Position numbers and translations under genes: made by a program
Origin: Chloroflexota bacterium
Lineage (GTDB): Bacteria; Chloroflexota; Dehalococcoidia; GIF9; UBA5620
Reading direction: 5' to 3'
NCBI GenBank assembly: GCA_026389735.1
Contig: JAPLHH010000115.1
Coordinates: 1 to 13,104 of the forward strand
Length of the DNA stretch: 13,104 nt
Shown: piece after piece, positions 5,960 to 12,822 of the stretch
Layout of the letters: every line of letters begins with the position of its first letter
How positions within the stretch are numbered: the first letter of the stretch is position 1
Notes under the pieces: model-generated
The model's input: the letters and a program-made list of their open reading frames with translations, nothing else
Told to the model about the DNA's origin: nothing
Databases searched by the model: none

Positions 5960-7195
5960 ATGTCCCTCAAGAGCTATCCCAGCGTTATGGATATCCCCGG
6001 AGAAATAGACCTGGCGGTGGTGGCCATACCTGCTCAAGGCGTGTCCCAGGTAATGGCTGAATGCGCCCAAAAAGGTGTCAAGTTCGCTGTCGTACACAGC
6101 GCCGGTTTCAGCGAACTGGGAGCCGAGGGCAAGGAGCTGGAACGGCAGATGCTGGAAGCAGCTCGCCACGGAGATGTGAGGATAGTCGGGCCTAACTGCA
6201 TGGGAATAGTCTCGCCACGAGCCAATGTCAATACTATCGCACCTTACGCCAGATTGCCCATGGAGCCAGGCGGCATGGCTTTCGTCGGGCAGAGCGGCTG
6301 GGCAAGCGAGAACATGACACGCCTAGGCAGCGAGCGGGGCCTTCGCTTCAGCGGCATTATAAGCATCGGCAACCAGAGCGACCTTACCATCGAGGACTTC
6401 CTGGACTATTTTGGCAATGACCCCGAGACCAAAGTAATTACTTTTTATATCGAGGGGATAAAGCAAGCCGGCCGCTTTTTGAAGCTTGCCGAGGAGATAT
6501 CACCGAGAAAGCCGATCATCGTCTGGAAGGGGGGCAGCTCCGAGTTGGGTGCCAAGGCGGCTGCCTCCCACACCGGCTCACTGGCAGGCAATTACGCCTT
6601 GTTTGAGGCAGCCAGCCGACAGAAAGGCATAATCTCTGCCCAAAGTCTGGAAGAACTCATGGACCTGGCTGTAGCCTTCAGCTGCCCCTATCTGCCGAGG
6701 GGGAATGAGGTAGGCCTGTTGATAGAGGCCGGCGGTGGAGCTGTGGCCAGCGCTGATGCCTGCGCCAAGGCAGGTCTCAATGTCTCACCCCTTCCCGAAG
6801 ATGTTCAGCAGAAGCTCCGTGAATTTCTTAAGGACAAGATACCACCCTCCCCCAGCCTGAAAAACCCGGTAGACCTGGTATGGACTCCCCTTAGTGAGGC
6901 GCATTTGATATATGCCACCTGCCTGGAAATCATGGCTCAGGCAGTGGACTCCTGCCTGACGATTTGCTATGCCTTCATCCAAGATGAGTGGTTCCTGTCA
7001 CGTCTGGAAAGCATACGTGACCAGACTAAGAAGCCGATAATCGTCGTTCCCGGCAACTCCATTGACCAGCGGCAGGGCATGCACCTGGCAACCAGGCAAG
7101 GCATACCAGCTTTCGCCATGCCTGAAAACGCCGTAAGGGCCATGGCAGCCATGACCCGCCGTGCCGAATACCTCAGGAGCCTCGGACAGGGCTAA
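5960..7195 (+). CDS. NDP-forming acyl-CoA synthetase alpha chain (N terminus lost to frameshift)
   Basis: The open frame encodes 411 residues of a succinyl-CoA-ligase-like acyl-CoA synthetase, which makes ATP from ADP, phosphate and an acyl-CoA or runs in reverse. It holds the rest of the CoA-binding domain (YPSVMDIPGEIDLAVVAIPA, residues 6-25; VGPNCMGI, 76-83) and the ligase domain with the phosphohistidine loop AASHTGSLAG (201-210, His204), then a further ligase-like domain (VGLLIEAGGGAVASADACAK from 251). The ATP-grasp beta domain is absent and no beta-chain gene is in the window, so a partner elsewhere is needed. ATG 5960 has AAGGA at 5945-5949 ten bases upstream and could serve for re-initiation, but the product would lack the first CoA-binding strand and loop, so it is probably non-functional. 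The stop codon lies inside a hairpin repeat (7184-7211). Confidence 0.85.
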   Translation: MSLKSYPSVMDIPGEIDLAVVAIPAQGVSQVMAECAQKGVKFAVVHSAGFSELGAEGKELERQMLEAARHGDVRIVGPNCMGIVSPRANVNTIAPYARLPMEPGGMAFVGQSGWASENMTRLGSERGLRFSGIISIGNQSDLTIEDFLDYFGNDPETKVITFYIEGIKQAGRFLKLAEEISPRKPIIVWKGGSSELGAKAAASHTGSLAGNYALFEAASRQKGIISAQSLEELMDLAVAFSCPYLPRGNEVGLLIEAGGGAVASADACAKAGLNVSPLPEDVQQKLREFLKDKIPPSPSLKNPVDLVWTPLSEAHLIYATCLEIMAQAVDSCLTICYAFIQDEWFLSRLESIRDQTKKPIIVVPGNSIDQRQGMHLATRQGIPAFAMPENAVRAMAAMTRRAEYLRSLGQG

Positions 7196-7211
7196 AGCCC
7201 TGTCCCTACAT
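7184..7211. repeat. Hairpin repeat, family C, half-element overlapping the 3' end of a gene
   Basis: GGACAGGGCT (7184-7193) pairs perfectly with AGCCCTGTCC (7196-7205), followed by CTACAT to 7211. The 28 bases match 25 of 28 positions of the complement of 9584-9611. The stop codon (7193-7195) and last codons of the acyl-CoA synthetase gene fall inside the hairpin, so the element may also help end the transcript. Confidence 0.85.
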
Positions 7212-7220
7212 TTACCCAGT

Positions 7221-7287
7221 TGTCATTGCGAGCGAAGCGTGGCAATCTCTAGGATTGCTTCGGGGCTTAACGCCCCTCGCAATGACA
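7221..7287. repeat. Hairpin repeat, family A, copy 2
   Basis: A 67-bp element with the same 12-bp terminal inverted repeats as 5100-5165 and the same orientation. The copies differ by two substitutions and one inserted base. Two of these changes fall in the loop of the inner GGGGC/GCCCC hairpin and leave the stem intact. Confidence 0.9.
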
Positions 7288-7300
7288 AACAGACACCCTC

Positions 7301-7335
7301 AATGACCAAAACATCAGGTGTTTCGAATTTGGAGA
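7301..7335. repeat. 35-bp direct repeat, left copy
   Basis: This unit, with the core TTCGAATTT, matches 7457-7491 in 30 of 35 positions. The two copies flank the family B hairpin element at 7353-7448. The arrangement could be a duplicated cassette unit; the copies are too long and too diverged to be a normal target-site duplication. Confidence 0.8.
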
Positions 7336-7352
7336 GGAGGAACCCCCCCCAC

Positions 7353-7448
7353 TGTCATTCTGAGCGTAGCGAAGAATCTCGGTGGGCCTCTTTCTGGAGC
7401 CCACCTTGGGTTGAGATTCTTCGGTCGCTTCACTCCCTCAGAATGACA
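7353..7448. repeat. Hairpin repeat, family B
   Basis: A 96-bp element has 12-bp terminal inverted repeats (TGTCATTCTGAG at 7353-7364, complement at 7437-7448), a second perfect 10-bp pair (GAAGAATCTC 7371-7380 with GAGATTCTTC 7413-7422) and an inner GGTGGGC/GCCCACC hairpin (7381-7387, 7399-7405). Its tips match those of family A at 10 of 12 positions, suggesting recognition by a common factor. No protein is encoded. The remaining gene-free sequence up to 7533 is AT-rich with repeated TTTAGAATTT-like words and no other clear signal. Confidence 0.9.
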
Positions 7449-7456
7449 CAAAGGGG

Positions 7457-7491
7457 AATGACTGAAACATCGGGTGCTTCGAATTTAGAGA
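7457..7491. repeat. 35-bp direct repeat, right copy
   Basis: This is the partner of 7301-7335 (30 of 35 positions identical), lying 8 bp beyond the family B element. It is followed by AT-rich low-complexity sequence leading to the stop of the convergent flavoenzyme gene. Confidence 0.8.
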
Positions 7492-7533
7492 ATTAGAATT
7501 TTGATATTATTTAGGATTTAGTATTTAGAATTT

Positions 7534-9462
7534 TTAGCCTATGTCGAGTCCCGCTCGGTAGCCCTCCTCTATGGCCTCCCTTATCCCGCGCGGCTCAACA
7601 CAGTCACCTACCGAAAAGACCTGGGCGATCTTGCTCTGCACTAAATCCAAAAGCTCAGTGTTAGGCGTGGCACCGGCTGCCAGCACCACGGTGTCCGCCT
7701 CGACTACCTTTCTTTCCCCTGCGCCGGTTCTGATAACTATACCAGCCTCGGTGATTTCCTCATACTCAACCCCGGTTAGTATAGAAACGCCCTTGAACTG
7801 CAGCCTGCCGATAAGGGGTTCCCTGATAAACTGGTGGACCTTGGTAGCTAACTCCGGACCTCGCCTCATTATGGTGACCTTCTTGCTCCGCTCCACCAAA
7901 TACAACGCCGTCTCACAGCCCACCAGCTCACCACCTATCACCGCCACCCGCTCTCCAGTCTCAACCCCGACAAGAACCTGGCTAGCCTGGAGAACCTTCT
8001 TGCTTTGTATTCCTGGTATCTGTGGAATAAATGGCTTGACACCGGTAGCCAATACGACAACATCCGGCTTGAGTTCATTCAGCACGTCCGCAGTAAACCT
8101 TTCCCGCAGCCGCAGCCCAACGCCCAGCCTGGTCACCTGGCTTACCAGGTACTGGCGAAACGTCTCAATCGTGTCTTTGAACGGCGGTTTTGCGGCTAGC
8201 AGCAACTGACCACCTAATTCATCACCATTATCGAATAAATACACCCTGTGCCCCCTCAGTGCCGCCACTCTAGCGGCTTCCATCCCACCAGGCCCACCAC
8301 CCACCACAACTATCTTCTTGGGGCTTTTCGTCGGCTTCAGCTCATATTCCCGCTCTCTGCCCAGGGTCGGGTTCACCACGCAGCAAACCCCTTCCCTACG
8401 CCAGCGAATGCTGTCAAGGCAGGTCAAACAGCATATGCAGGGAGTAATGTCTTCCATTCTGCCCATCGCCACCTTCTGCGGCAGGTGAGGGTCAGCTAGA
8501 AGCGCCCTACCTATGGAGATAAAGTCCGCCTTGCCGTCACGAAGAACGCCTTCGCCAAGTTCAGGTGGAATCCGGCCCACAGTGATGACAGGCACAGAAA
8601 CAACCTTCTTCACTCCTTCAGCCAGCGGCACAAACGTACATGGTGGCTGCGCCATCGGCGGGCGCCGAGCCGGGGAAACCTGATGCGCCGAAACGTGGAT
8701 GGCATCCACACCAGCTTTCTCCGCCAACTGAGCTACCGCCTGCGTCTCCTCCAAAGTTATTCCCCCTTCAACACCTATCTCCATGGCACTGAGCCGACAC
8801 CAGACGGGATAGCTCCTTCCAACTCTTCCCCTGATAGCCTTTATGACCTCCAGCAGGAATCTAGCCCTGTTTTCGACGCTGCCTCCGTACGCATCCTGTC
8901 TTCGATTGGATAGGGGAGACAGGAACTGTGAGACGAGATAGCCATGAGCACCATGAATCTCCACGCCATCGAAGCCGGCTTTCTTAGCCCGCTCAGCCGC
9001 CTCAGCGAAGCGGTCCACAAGCGTCGCTATTTCCGAAAGCGTCAGCTCTCTGGGCTGCTCGCCTTCTGGTACCGGAATAGGCGAGGGAGCCACCGGCTGA
9101 TGACCGGTCAATTTGGCTGAAGTCTGCCTGCCGGCATGGTGAATTTGTATCGCCGCCTTAGCCCCATGCCGCTTGATAGCCTCCGCCAACTTACTCAGGC
9201 CGGGGATAAACCGGTCATCGTCGATAGCTATCTGTCTCGCTGCACCCTTGCCCACGGGAGAATCCACACATGAGATCTCCACGATGACAAGGCCGACGCC
9301 ACCCTTAGCCCTTTCCTCATAGTAATCTATTTGCCGCTGTGTCACCGACCCATCTTTCAAGGCATAATTCGTCGCCATAGGCGGCATGACCAATCGATTC
9401 TTAAGCTCCAGGCTCCCTATCCGACCGGGCTCGAAAAGCTTCGGGAACTGCTTCTGACTCAT
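7534..9462 (-). CDS. NADH:flavin oxidoreductase, 2,4-dienoyl-CoA reductase / TMADH-type
   Basis: The 642-residue protein has the three-part build of this family: an old-yellow-enzyme FMN barrel (FEPGRIGSLELKNRLVMPPM near the N terminus; EIHGAHGYLVSQFLSP 168-183), a [4Fe-4S] site (CICCLTC 342-348 plus Cys360/361) and a C-terminal FAD/NAD(P)H module with GGGPGG (388-393), a second nucleotide fold VIGGELVGCETA (508-519) and SVGD (617-620). Electrons pass from NAD(P)H via FAD and the cluster to FMN, which reduces an enoyl or dienoyl substrate. The Cx2Cx2C spacing resembles trimethylamine dehydrogenase more than E. coli FadH, so the substrate is uncertain; the context suggests acyl-CoA or other enone reduction. 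ATG 9462 has a strong AGGAGGTG at 9471-9478, 8 nt away. It is a single gene between two repeat-rich spacers. Confidence 0.92.
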   Translation of the reverse strand: MSQKQFPKLFEPGRIGSLELKNRLVMPPMATNYALKDGSVTQRQIDYYEERAKGGVGLVIVEISCVDSPVGKGAARQIAIDDDRFIPGLSKLAEAIKRHGAKAAIQIHHAGRQTSAKLTGHQPVAPSPIPVPEGEQPRELTLSEIATLVDRFAEAAERAKKAGFDGVEIHGAHGYLVSQFLSPLSNRRQDAYGGSVENRARFLLEVIKAIRGRVGRSYPVWCRLSAMEIGVEGGITLEETQAVAQLAEKAGVDAIHVSAHQVSPARRPPMAQPPCTFVPLAEGVKKVVSVPVITVGRIPPELGEGVLRDGKADFISIGRALLADPHLPQKVAMGRMEDITPCICCLTCLDSIRWRREGVCCVVNPTLGREREYELKPTKSPKKIVVVGGGPGGMEAARVAALRGHRVYLFDNGDELGGQLLLAAKPPFKDTIETFRQYLVSQVTRLGVGLRLRERFTADVLNELKPDVVVLATGVKPFIPQIPGIQSKKVLQASQVLVGVETGERVAVIGGELVGCETALYLVERSKKVTIMRRGPELATKVHQFIREPLIGRLQFKGVSILTGVEYEEITEAGIVIRTGAGERKVVEADTVVLAAGATPNTELLDLVQSKIAQVFSVGDCVEPRGIREAIEEGYRAGLDIG

Positions 9463-9571
9463 TCCTATGGCACCTCCTGAATTTCTGCCAGGCTAACTCT
9501 ATCCGCAGACAACTCGCCTAATCTAACACATTCTTTGGGTTGCTTCAACAGAAGAGTCGTTGAGCTGTTAT

Positions 9572-9583
9572 TGTCATTACGAG
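9572..9583. repeat. Truncated family A/B repeat end
   Basis: TGTCATTACGAG matches the terminal repeat of family A (TGTCATTGCGAG) in 11 of 12 positions. The rest of that element is missing; a family C element begins at the very next base, so it may have inserted into or replaced it. Confidence 0.5.
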
Positions 9584-9644
9584 ATGTAGGGACAGGTCTA
9601 TAGACCTGTCCAAAGCGGACAGACCTGAAGGTCTATCCCTACAT
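9584..9644. repeat. Hairpin repeat, family C, complete copy
   Basis: A 61-bp element is bounded by 9-bp inverted repeats (ATGTAGGGA 9584-9592, TCCCTACAT 9636-9644). It holds a perfect 22-bp palindrome (9590-9611) and a smaller AGACCT/AGGTCT hairpin (9621-9626, 9629-9634). A related half-element occurs at 7184-7211. It lies between divergent genes; the rest of this 250-bp spacer shows only a promoter-like -10 box at 9692-9697. Confidence 0.88.
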
Positions 9645-9691
9645 ATACCGATAATGTTCATTGTCATTGGCACAAACCTCGTTACTCAGGC

Positions 9692-9697
9692 TATAAT
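9692..9697 (+). promoter_or_regulatory. -10 promoter box candidate for the FemAB/GT4 operon
   Basis: A perfect TATAAT lies 16 nt before the ATG at 9714. The best -35 candidate is TTGGCA at 9667-9672, with a spacer of 19 nt, which is longer than ideal. If used, transcription would start after the alternative upstream ATG 9654, supporting 9714 as the start codon. Confidence 0.4.
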
Positions 9698-9713
9698 AAG
9701 CACGTTTAGGCTT

Positions 9714-10691
9714 ATGAACTCTCAATTCACTTCAGAGAGCTTTGATTCCATATATTCCGACTGGAAGAAGCTTCAAGGCAATTCGACAACAAGCTCAATC
9801 TTCTCATCGCCTGTATGGTCAAAAATCTGGTTGCAGCAGTTCGGCTCCGGGGCTAAGCTGCATCTGGGCGCCGTCAGACGCCAGGGAAAAGTCATAGGAA
9901 TTGCTCCGCTTCTTGTAAATGGCGATGCCGCTTCCTTTATCGGCAGCAGCGATGTCTGCGATTATCTGGACTTTGTTGTCGAGCCCGGCAACGAGGAGAG
10001 CTTCTTTCACGAGCTGCTGGATAACCTGAAAGCCAAAGGAATTATCCGCTTAGATTTGGCACCTCTGAGGCCTGACTCCATGGTACTCAAAAGTCTCGTA
10101 AAAGTAGCTCCAAGGCAAGTATGGCAGGTCTCATGTTCTAGAGAAGACGTTTCTGTGGAACTCGATTTGCCTGCCACCTGGGAGGAATATCTCCAATCGC
10201 TCAGTGGCAAACAGCGGCACGAGTTGAAGCGTAAGCTCAGGAGACTGAACGAAGAAGGCGAACTAAACTATCGTAACAGCACAGATGCTAATCGGCATGA
10301 TATTGACATTTTCCTGAAGTTGTTTCGAGACAGCCGCCAGGACAAGGCAACTTTCTTGACCCCCCAAATGGAATCGTTCTTCCGGGCAGTGATAAGTGCC
10401 ATGTCAGAGCAGGAATTGCTCATATTCAACATACTGGAGCTTGATGAAAAACCCGTAGCATCTACCATGTGCTTTGATTATAAGGATACAGTATACCTGT
10501 ACAACAGCGGCTATGACCCAGATTATGGTTGGCTGAGTGCTGGGGTGATTTCAAAGGCATTATGCATCAAGGACAGCATTGAGAGAGGCAAAAAACGCTT
10601 CGATTTCCTAAAAGGTGATGAAGCCTATAAATATCATCTGGGTGGACATGAGCTGCCACTGTATAAGTGCTCATTGAGTTATGTGGGATAG
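9714..10691 (+). CDS. FemAB/GNAT-like acyl- or aminoacyltransferase
   Basis: The 325-residue product belongs to the Acetyltransf_6/FemAB-like GNAT group. Visible marks are an N-terminal SSPVWSKIWLQQFG segment, the basic helix KQRHELKRKLRRL (about residues 166-178), and the C-terminal GNAT part with YNSGYDPDYGWLSAGV (263-278) and FDFLKGDEAYKYHLGG (296-311). Relatives transfer acyl or aminoacyl groups in envelope polysaccharide or peptidoglycan synthesis. No signal peptide is seen, so it is cytoplasmic. The frame is open back to ATG 9654, adding 20 residues, but a TATAAT box at 9692-9697 lies between the two starts, so 9714 is preferred. The glycosyltransferase gene begins 8 nt after its stop, so the two form an operon and probably act on a shared glycan or glycolipid. 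Confidence 0.8.
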   Translation: MNSQFTSESFDSIYSDWKKLQGNSTTSSIFSSPVWSKIWLQQFGSGAKLHLGAVRRQGKVIGIAPLLVNGDAASFIGSSDVCDYLDFVVEPGNEESFFHELLDNLKAKGIIRLDLAPLRPDSMVLKSLVKVAPRQVWQVSCSREDVSVELDLPATWEEYLQSLSGKQRHELKRKLRRLNEEGELNYRNSTDANRHDIDIFLKLFRDSRQDKATFLTPQMESFFRAVISAMSEQELLIFNILELDEKPVASTMCFDYKDTVYLYNSGYDPDYGWLSAGVISKALCIKDSIERGKKRFDFLKGDEAYKYHLGGHELPLYKCSLSYVG

Positions 10692-10699
10692 ACTACGCC

Positions 10700-11911
10700 A
10701 TGACAAAGCGACTTAAGATAGCCATGATTTGCGTCCATAGCTGCCCTCTGGGCATGCTGGGAGGAAGGGATACCGGCGGGATGAACGTTTATATTCAGGA
10801 ACTGGCACGAGAACTGGGTAAAAGAGGGCATGCGGTAGATATATACACCATGGTTCATCAACCACAGCATGAGCCGCTTATCAATTTAGGCAGGAATGTC
10901 AGGCTGGTTCACGTCGAAACCGGTGGTGACGAAGAAATGCCCAAAGTAGCCATCTATGCTTATCTCCAAAGGTTCGCCTGCGGCGTTGAGAACTTCAGGA
11001 AATCTAACGACCTCCACTATGACCTGATACACAGCCACTACTGGCTATCAGGCCTGGTAGGCAAGCAATTACAGGCTTGGTGGCATGCCCCTCATGTTGC
11101 GATGTTTCATACCCTTGGTGCGGTCAAAAACAGCATCGGCATCGGCGAGGATGAGCCCGAACTGCGGCTAGAGAGCGAGCGAGAGGTGGTAGGTGGCTGC
11201 GACCGCATTATCGCCTCCACGGCAAGAGAAAGGGAAGAACTTATAAAGTATTACTATGCTTCTCCAGATAAGATTACCATCATCCCCTGTGGCGTCAATC
11301 TAGACTTGTTCAAGCCTATAGATAAGGAGACAGCCCGGGAGGAACTGGGCTTAGACCATCAAAAGGTCATACTTTTTGTCGGCAGAATCGAACCTCTAAA
11401 AGGCCTGGAACAGTTACTAGGGGCGTTGAACTACATAGAAGGCGAAAAACCACCGGTGCTTATGATCGTTGGTGGTGATGAGCACAGTCAGGGGCGAGTG
11501 CACATGCTGCAGCGCATGGCAAAAGACCTGGAAATTGAAGACCGAGTTACCTTTGTTGGCTCTATAGCTCAAGAGAAGCTGCCGCTTTTTTACAGCGCCG
11601 CAGATGTCTGTGCCATCCCCTCATACTATGAAAGCTTCGGCATGGTCGCCCTGGAATCCCTGGCCTGCGGCACGCCGATAGTAGCCACCAATGTAGGCGG
11701 CATGAGGTCTATCATCCGCCACGGCGAAATGGGACGCATAGCCAGAGATAATTCTCCCCACAATCTGGCCAGCGAAATATCGGGGCTTCTTTGCCAGCGA
11801 GAAGACAAGGCGCAGCATGTCAAGACAAGGCGAGACAGGATGACCGAATTCAGCTGGGCAACTATCGCCGACAGAATACTTCGCGAATACGATAGGCTCC
11901 TTTGCAATTAA
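10700..11911 (+). CDS. GT4-family glycosyltransferase, MshA-like
   Basis: The 403-residue protein is a two-domain GT-B retaining glycosyltransferase of family GT4. Seen in order: GGRDTGGMNVYIQELARELG (21-40), the glycine-rich acceptor-side loop; HSHYWLSG (111-118); FHTLGAVKN (136-144); the donor-side GRIEPLKG (228-235, Arg229 and Lys234); and the EX7E motif ESFGMVALE (Glu311, Glu319) followed by SLACGTPIVATNVGG. The first three match MshA and sucrose-phosphate-synthase-like enzymes, which use UDP-GlcNAc or other nucleotide sugars with inositol phosphate or sugar phosphate acceptors; the real acceptor is unknown. The frame is open to 10667, but ATG 10700, 8 nt past the upstream stop, gives the typical N terminus (MTKRLKIAM). 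It is cotranscribed with the FemAB-like gene; no other mycothiol genes are present. Confidence 0.9.
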   Translation: MTKRLKIAMICVHSCPLGMLGGRDTGGMNVYIQELARELGKRGHAVDIYTMVHQPQHEPLINLGRNVRLVHVETGGDEEMPKVAIYAYLQRFACGVENFRKSNDLHYDLIHSHYWLSGLVGKQLQAWWHAPHVAMFHTLGAVKNSIGIGEDEPELRLESEREVVGGCDRIIASTAREREELIKYYYASPDKITIIPCGVNLDLFKPIDKETAREELGLDHQKVILFVGRIEPLKGLEQLLGALNYIEGEKPPVLMIVGGDEHSQGRVHMLQRMAKDLEIEDRVTFVGSIAQEKLPLFYSAADVCAIPSYYESFGMVALESLACGTPIVATNVGGMRSIIRHGEMGRIARDNSPHNLASEISGLLCQREDKAQHVKTRRDRMTEFSWATIADRILREYDRLLCN

Positions 11912-12003
11912 ACAAAATAGGCTATTGTGACCTTAAGCCCTCGTTGTCTTTTTTCTGCCCTGTGTTCTGGACAGATAATACGTTGAACCTTTAGACTATA
12001 GAC

Positions 12004-12765
12004 ATGACACAAAAAACTTGGCATCAGTCAGCCATGGTAGAGAAACGTGAAACCAGTGTTAATGGGCAAACCATCACATATACAGTCAGGCGAAGCCGTA
12101 GGGCAAAGCGCATCCGGCTTGAGGTGAGACAACAAACAGGGCTTACGGTAGTTGTTCCTCATTCTTACAATATTGGGCAACTCCCTAAACTTTTAAAATC
12201 GAAGGAACGATGGATCTCAAGTAACCTGGCAAGATGTAGCCATTTCCAATCGCTTTCTGCCGAGAAGGAACTCATGAGTGGCGATACCGTCCCATATCTT
12301 GGCCAAGACTTGGAGCTGGTAAAGCGGGAAAACCACAGTGACGTTGGTAGCATAACACTAGAGGGAAATATGCTGGCAGTGAGTCCAGGATTATTCAGGA
12401 ATGGTATTTTAGAGGTGGCTCTGGAACAGTGGTATCGGACGGAGGCTGCTAAGATGATAAACGAGAGAGCAGATAAACTGAGCTCTCAGATGGGCATTAG
12501 CTACAGACGAATTGTCATACGAGGTCAAAAGACCCGTTGGGGCAGCTGTTCCCATAAGAAAAATATTAGCTTTAACTGGAAACTAATAATGGCGCCAGAG
12601 CCTGTGATCGACTATGTCATCATCCATGAACTTACCCATCTGAAAGAGATGAATCACTCAAAGAGGTTCTGGGAACTGGTAGCTCAATACTGTCCCAGAT
12701 GGCGAGAGTATAAGAAGTGGCTCAAGCAACATGAGGCAGACCTTACTGCCAAACTCTGCGCCTAG
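12004..12765 (+). CDS. YgjP-type (DUF45) zinc metallopeptidase-like protein
   Basis: The 253-residue protein has the DUF45/YgjP (M48-like) layout: an N-terminal domain rich in strands with RRSRRAKRIRLEV (about 29-41), then a conserved TRWGSCS (177-183) and the zinc site HELTHLKEMNHSKRFW (208-223), with His208, Glu209 and His212 in the HExxH motif and His218 as the likely third ligand. The length suits the family. Proteins of this type are predicted metal-dependent hydrolases, usually soluble; the substrate is not established. ATG 12004 is the first start in the frame; ATG 12034 is possible and neither has a clear ribosome binding site. A 92-bp gap separates it from the glycosyltransferase, so read-through from that operon is possible but unproven. 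It converges with the receiver-domain gene. Confidence 0.9.
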   Translation: MTQKTWHQSAMVEKRETSVNGQTITYTVRRSRRAKRIRLEVRQQTGLTVVVPHSYNIGQLPKLLKSKERWISSNLARCSHFQSLSAEKELMSGDTVPYLGQDLELVKRENHSDVGSITLEGNMLAVSPGLFRNGILEVALEQWYRTEAAKMINERADKLSSQMGISYRRIVIRGQKTRWGSCSHKKNISFNWKLIMAPEPVIDYVIIHELTHLKEMNHSKRFWELVAQYCPRWREYKKWLKQHEADLTAKLCA

Positions 12766-12822
12766 AAATAGCCTTGATTGCACATTCTGGACAACTGTGC
12801 AGCGGGATGTGACTTTCTACCG

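Noticed and set aside
7301..7491. CRISPR array
   Set aside because: There are only two diverged 35-bp copies with a hairpin element between them, not regular repeats with unique spacers, and no cas genes are present.
7161..7496. Open frame across the repeat cluster downstream of the synthetase gene
   Set aside because: The translation comes almost entirely from the inverted repeats (for example CHCERSVAIS and CHSERSEES), which read through as open frames in many genomes; no start signal or coding character.
7184..7533. tRNA or structured small RNA gene
   Set aside because: The cloverleaf-like folds come from inverted repeats with no T-loop GTTCGA, anticodon arm or CCA-type acceptor pattern; similar units recur elsewhere in the window as repeats.
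7571..8209. Long plus-strand open frame opposite the flavoenzyme gene
   Set aside because: Its serine/threonine-rich translation is the shadow of the FAD/NAD domain on the other strand, with no ribosome binding site.
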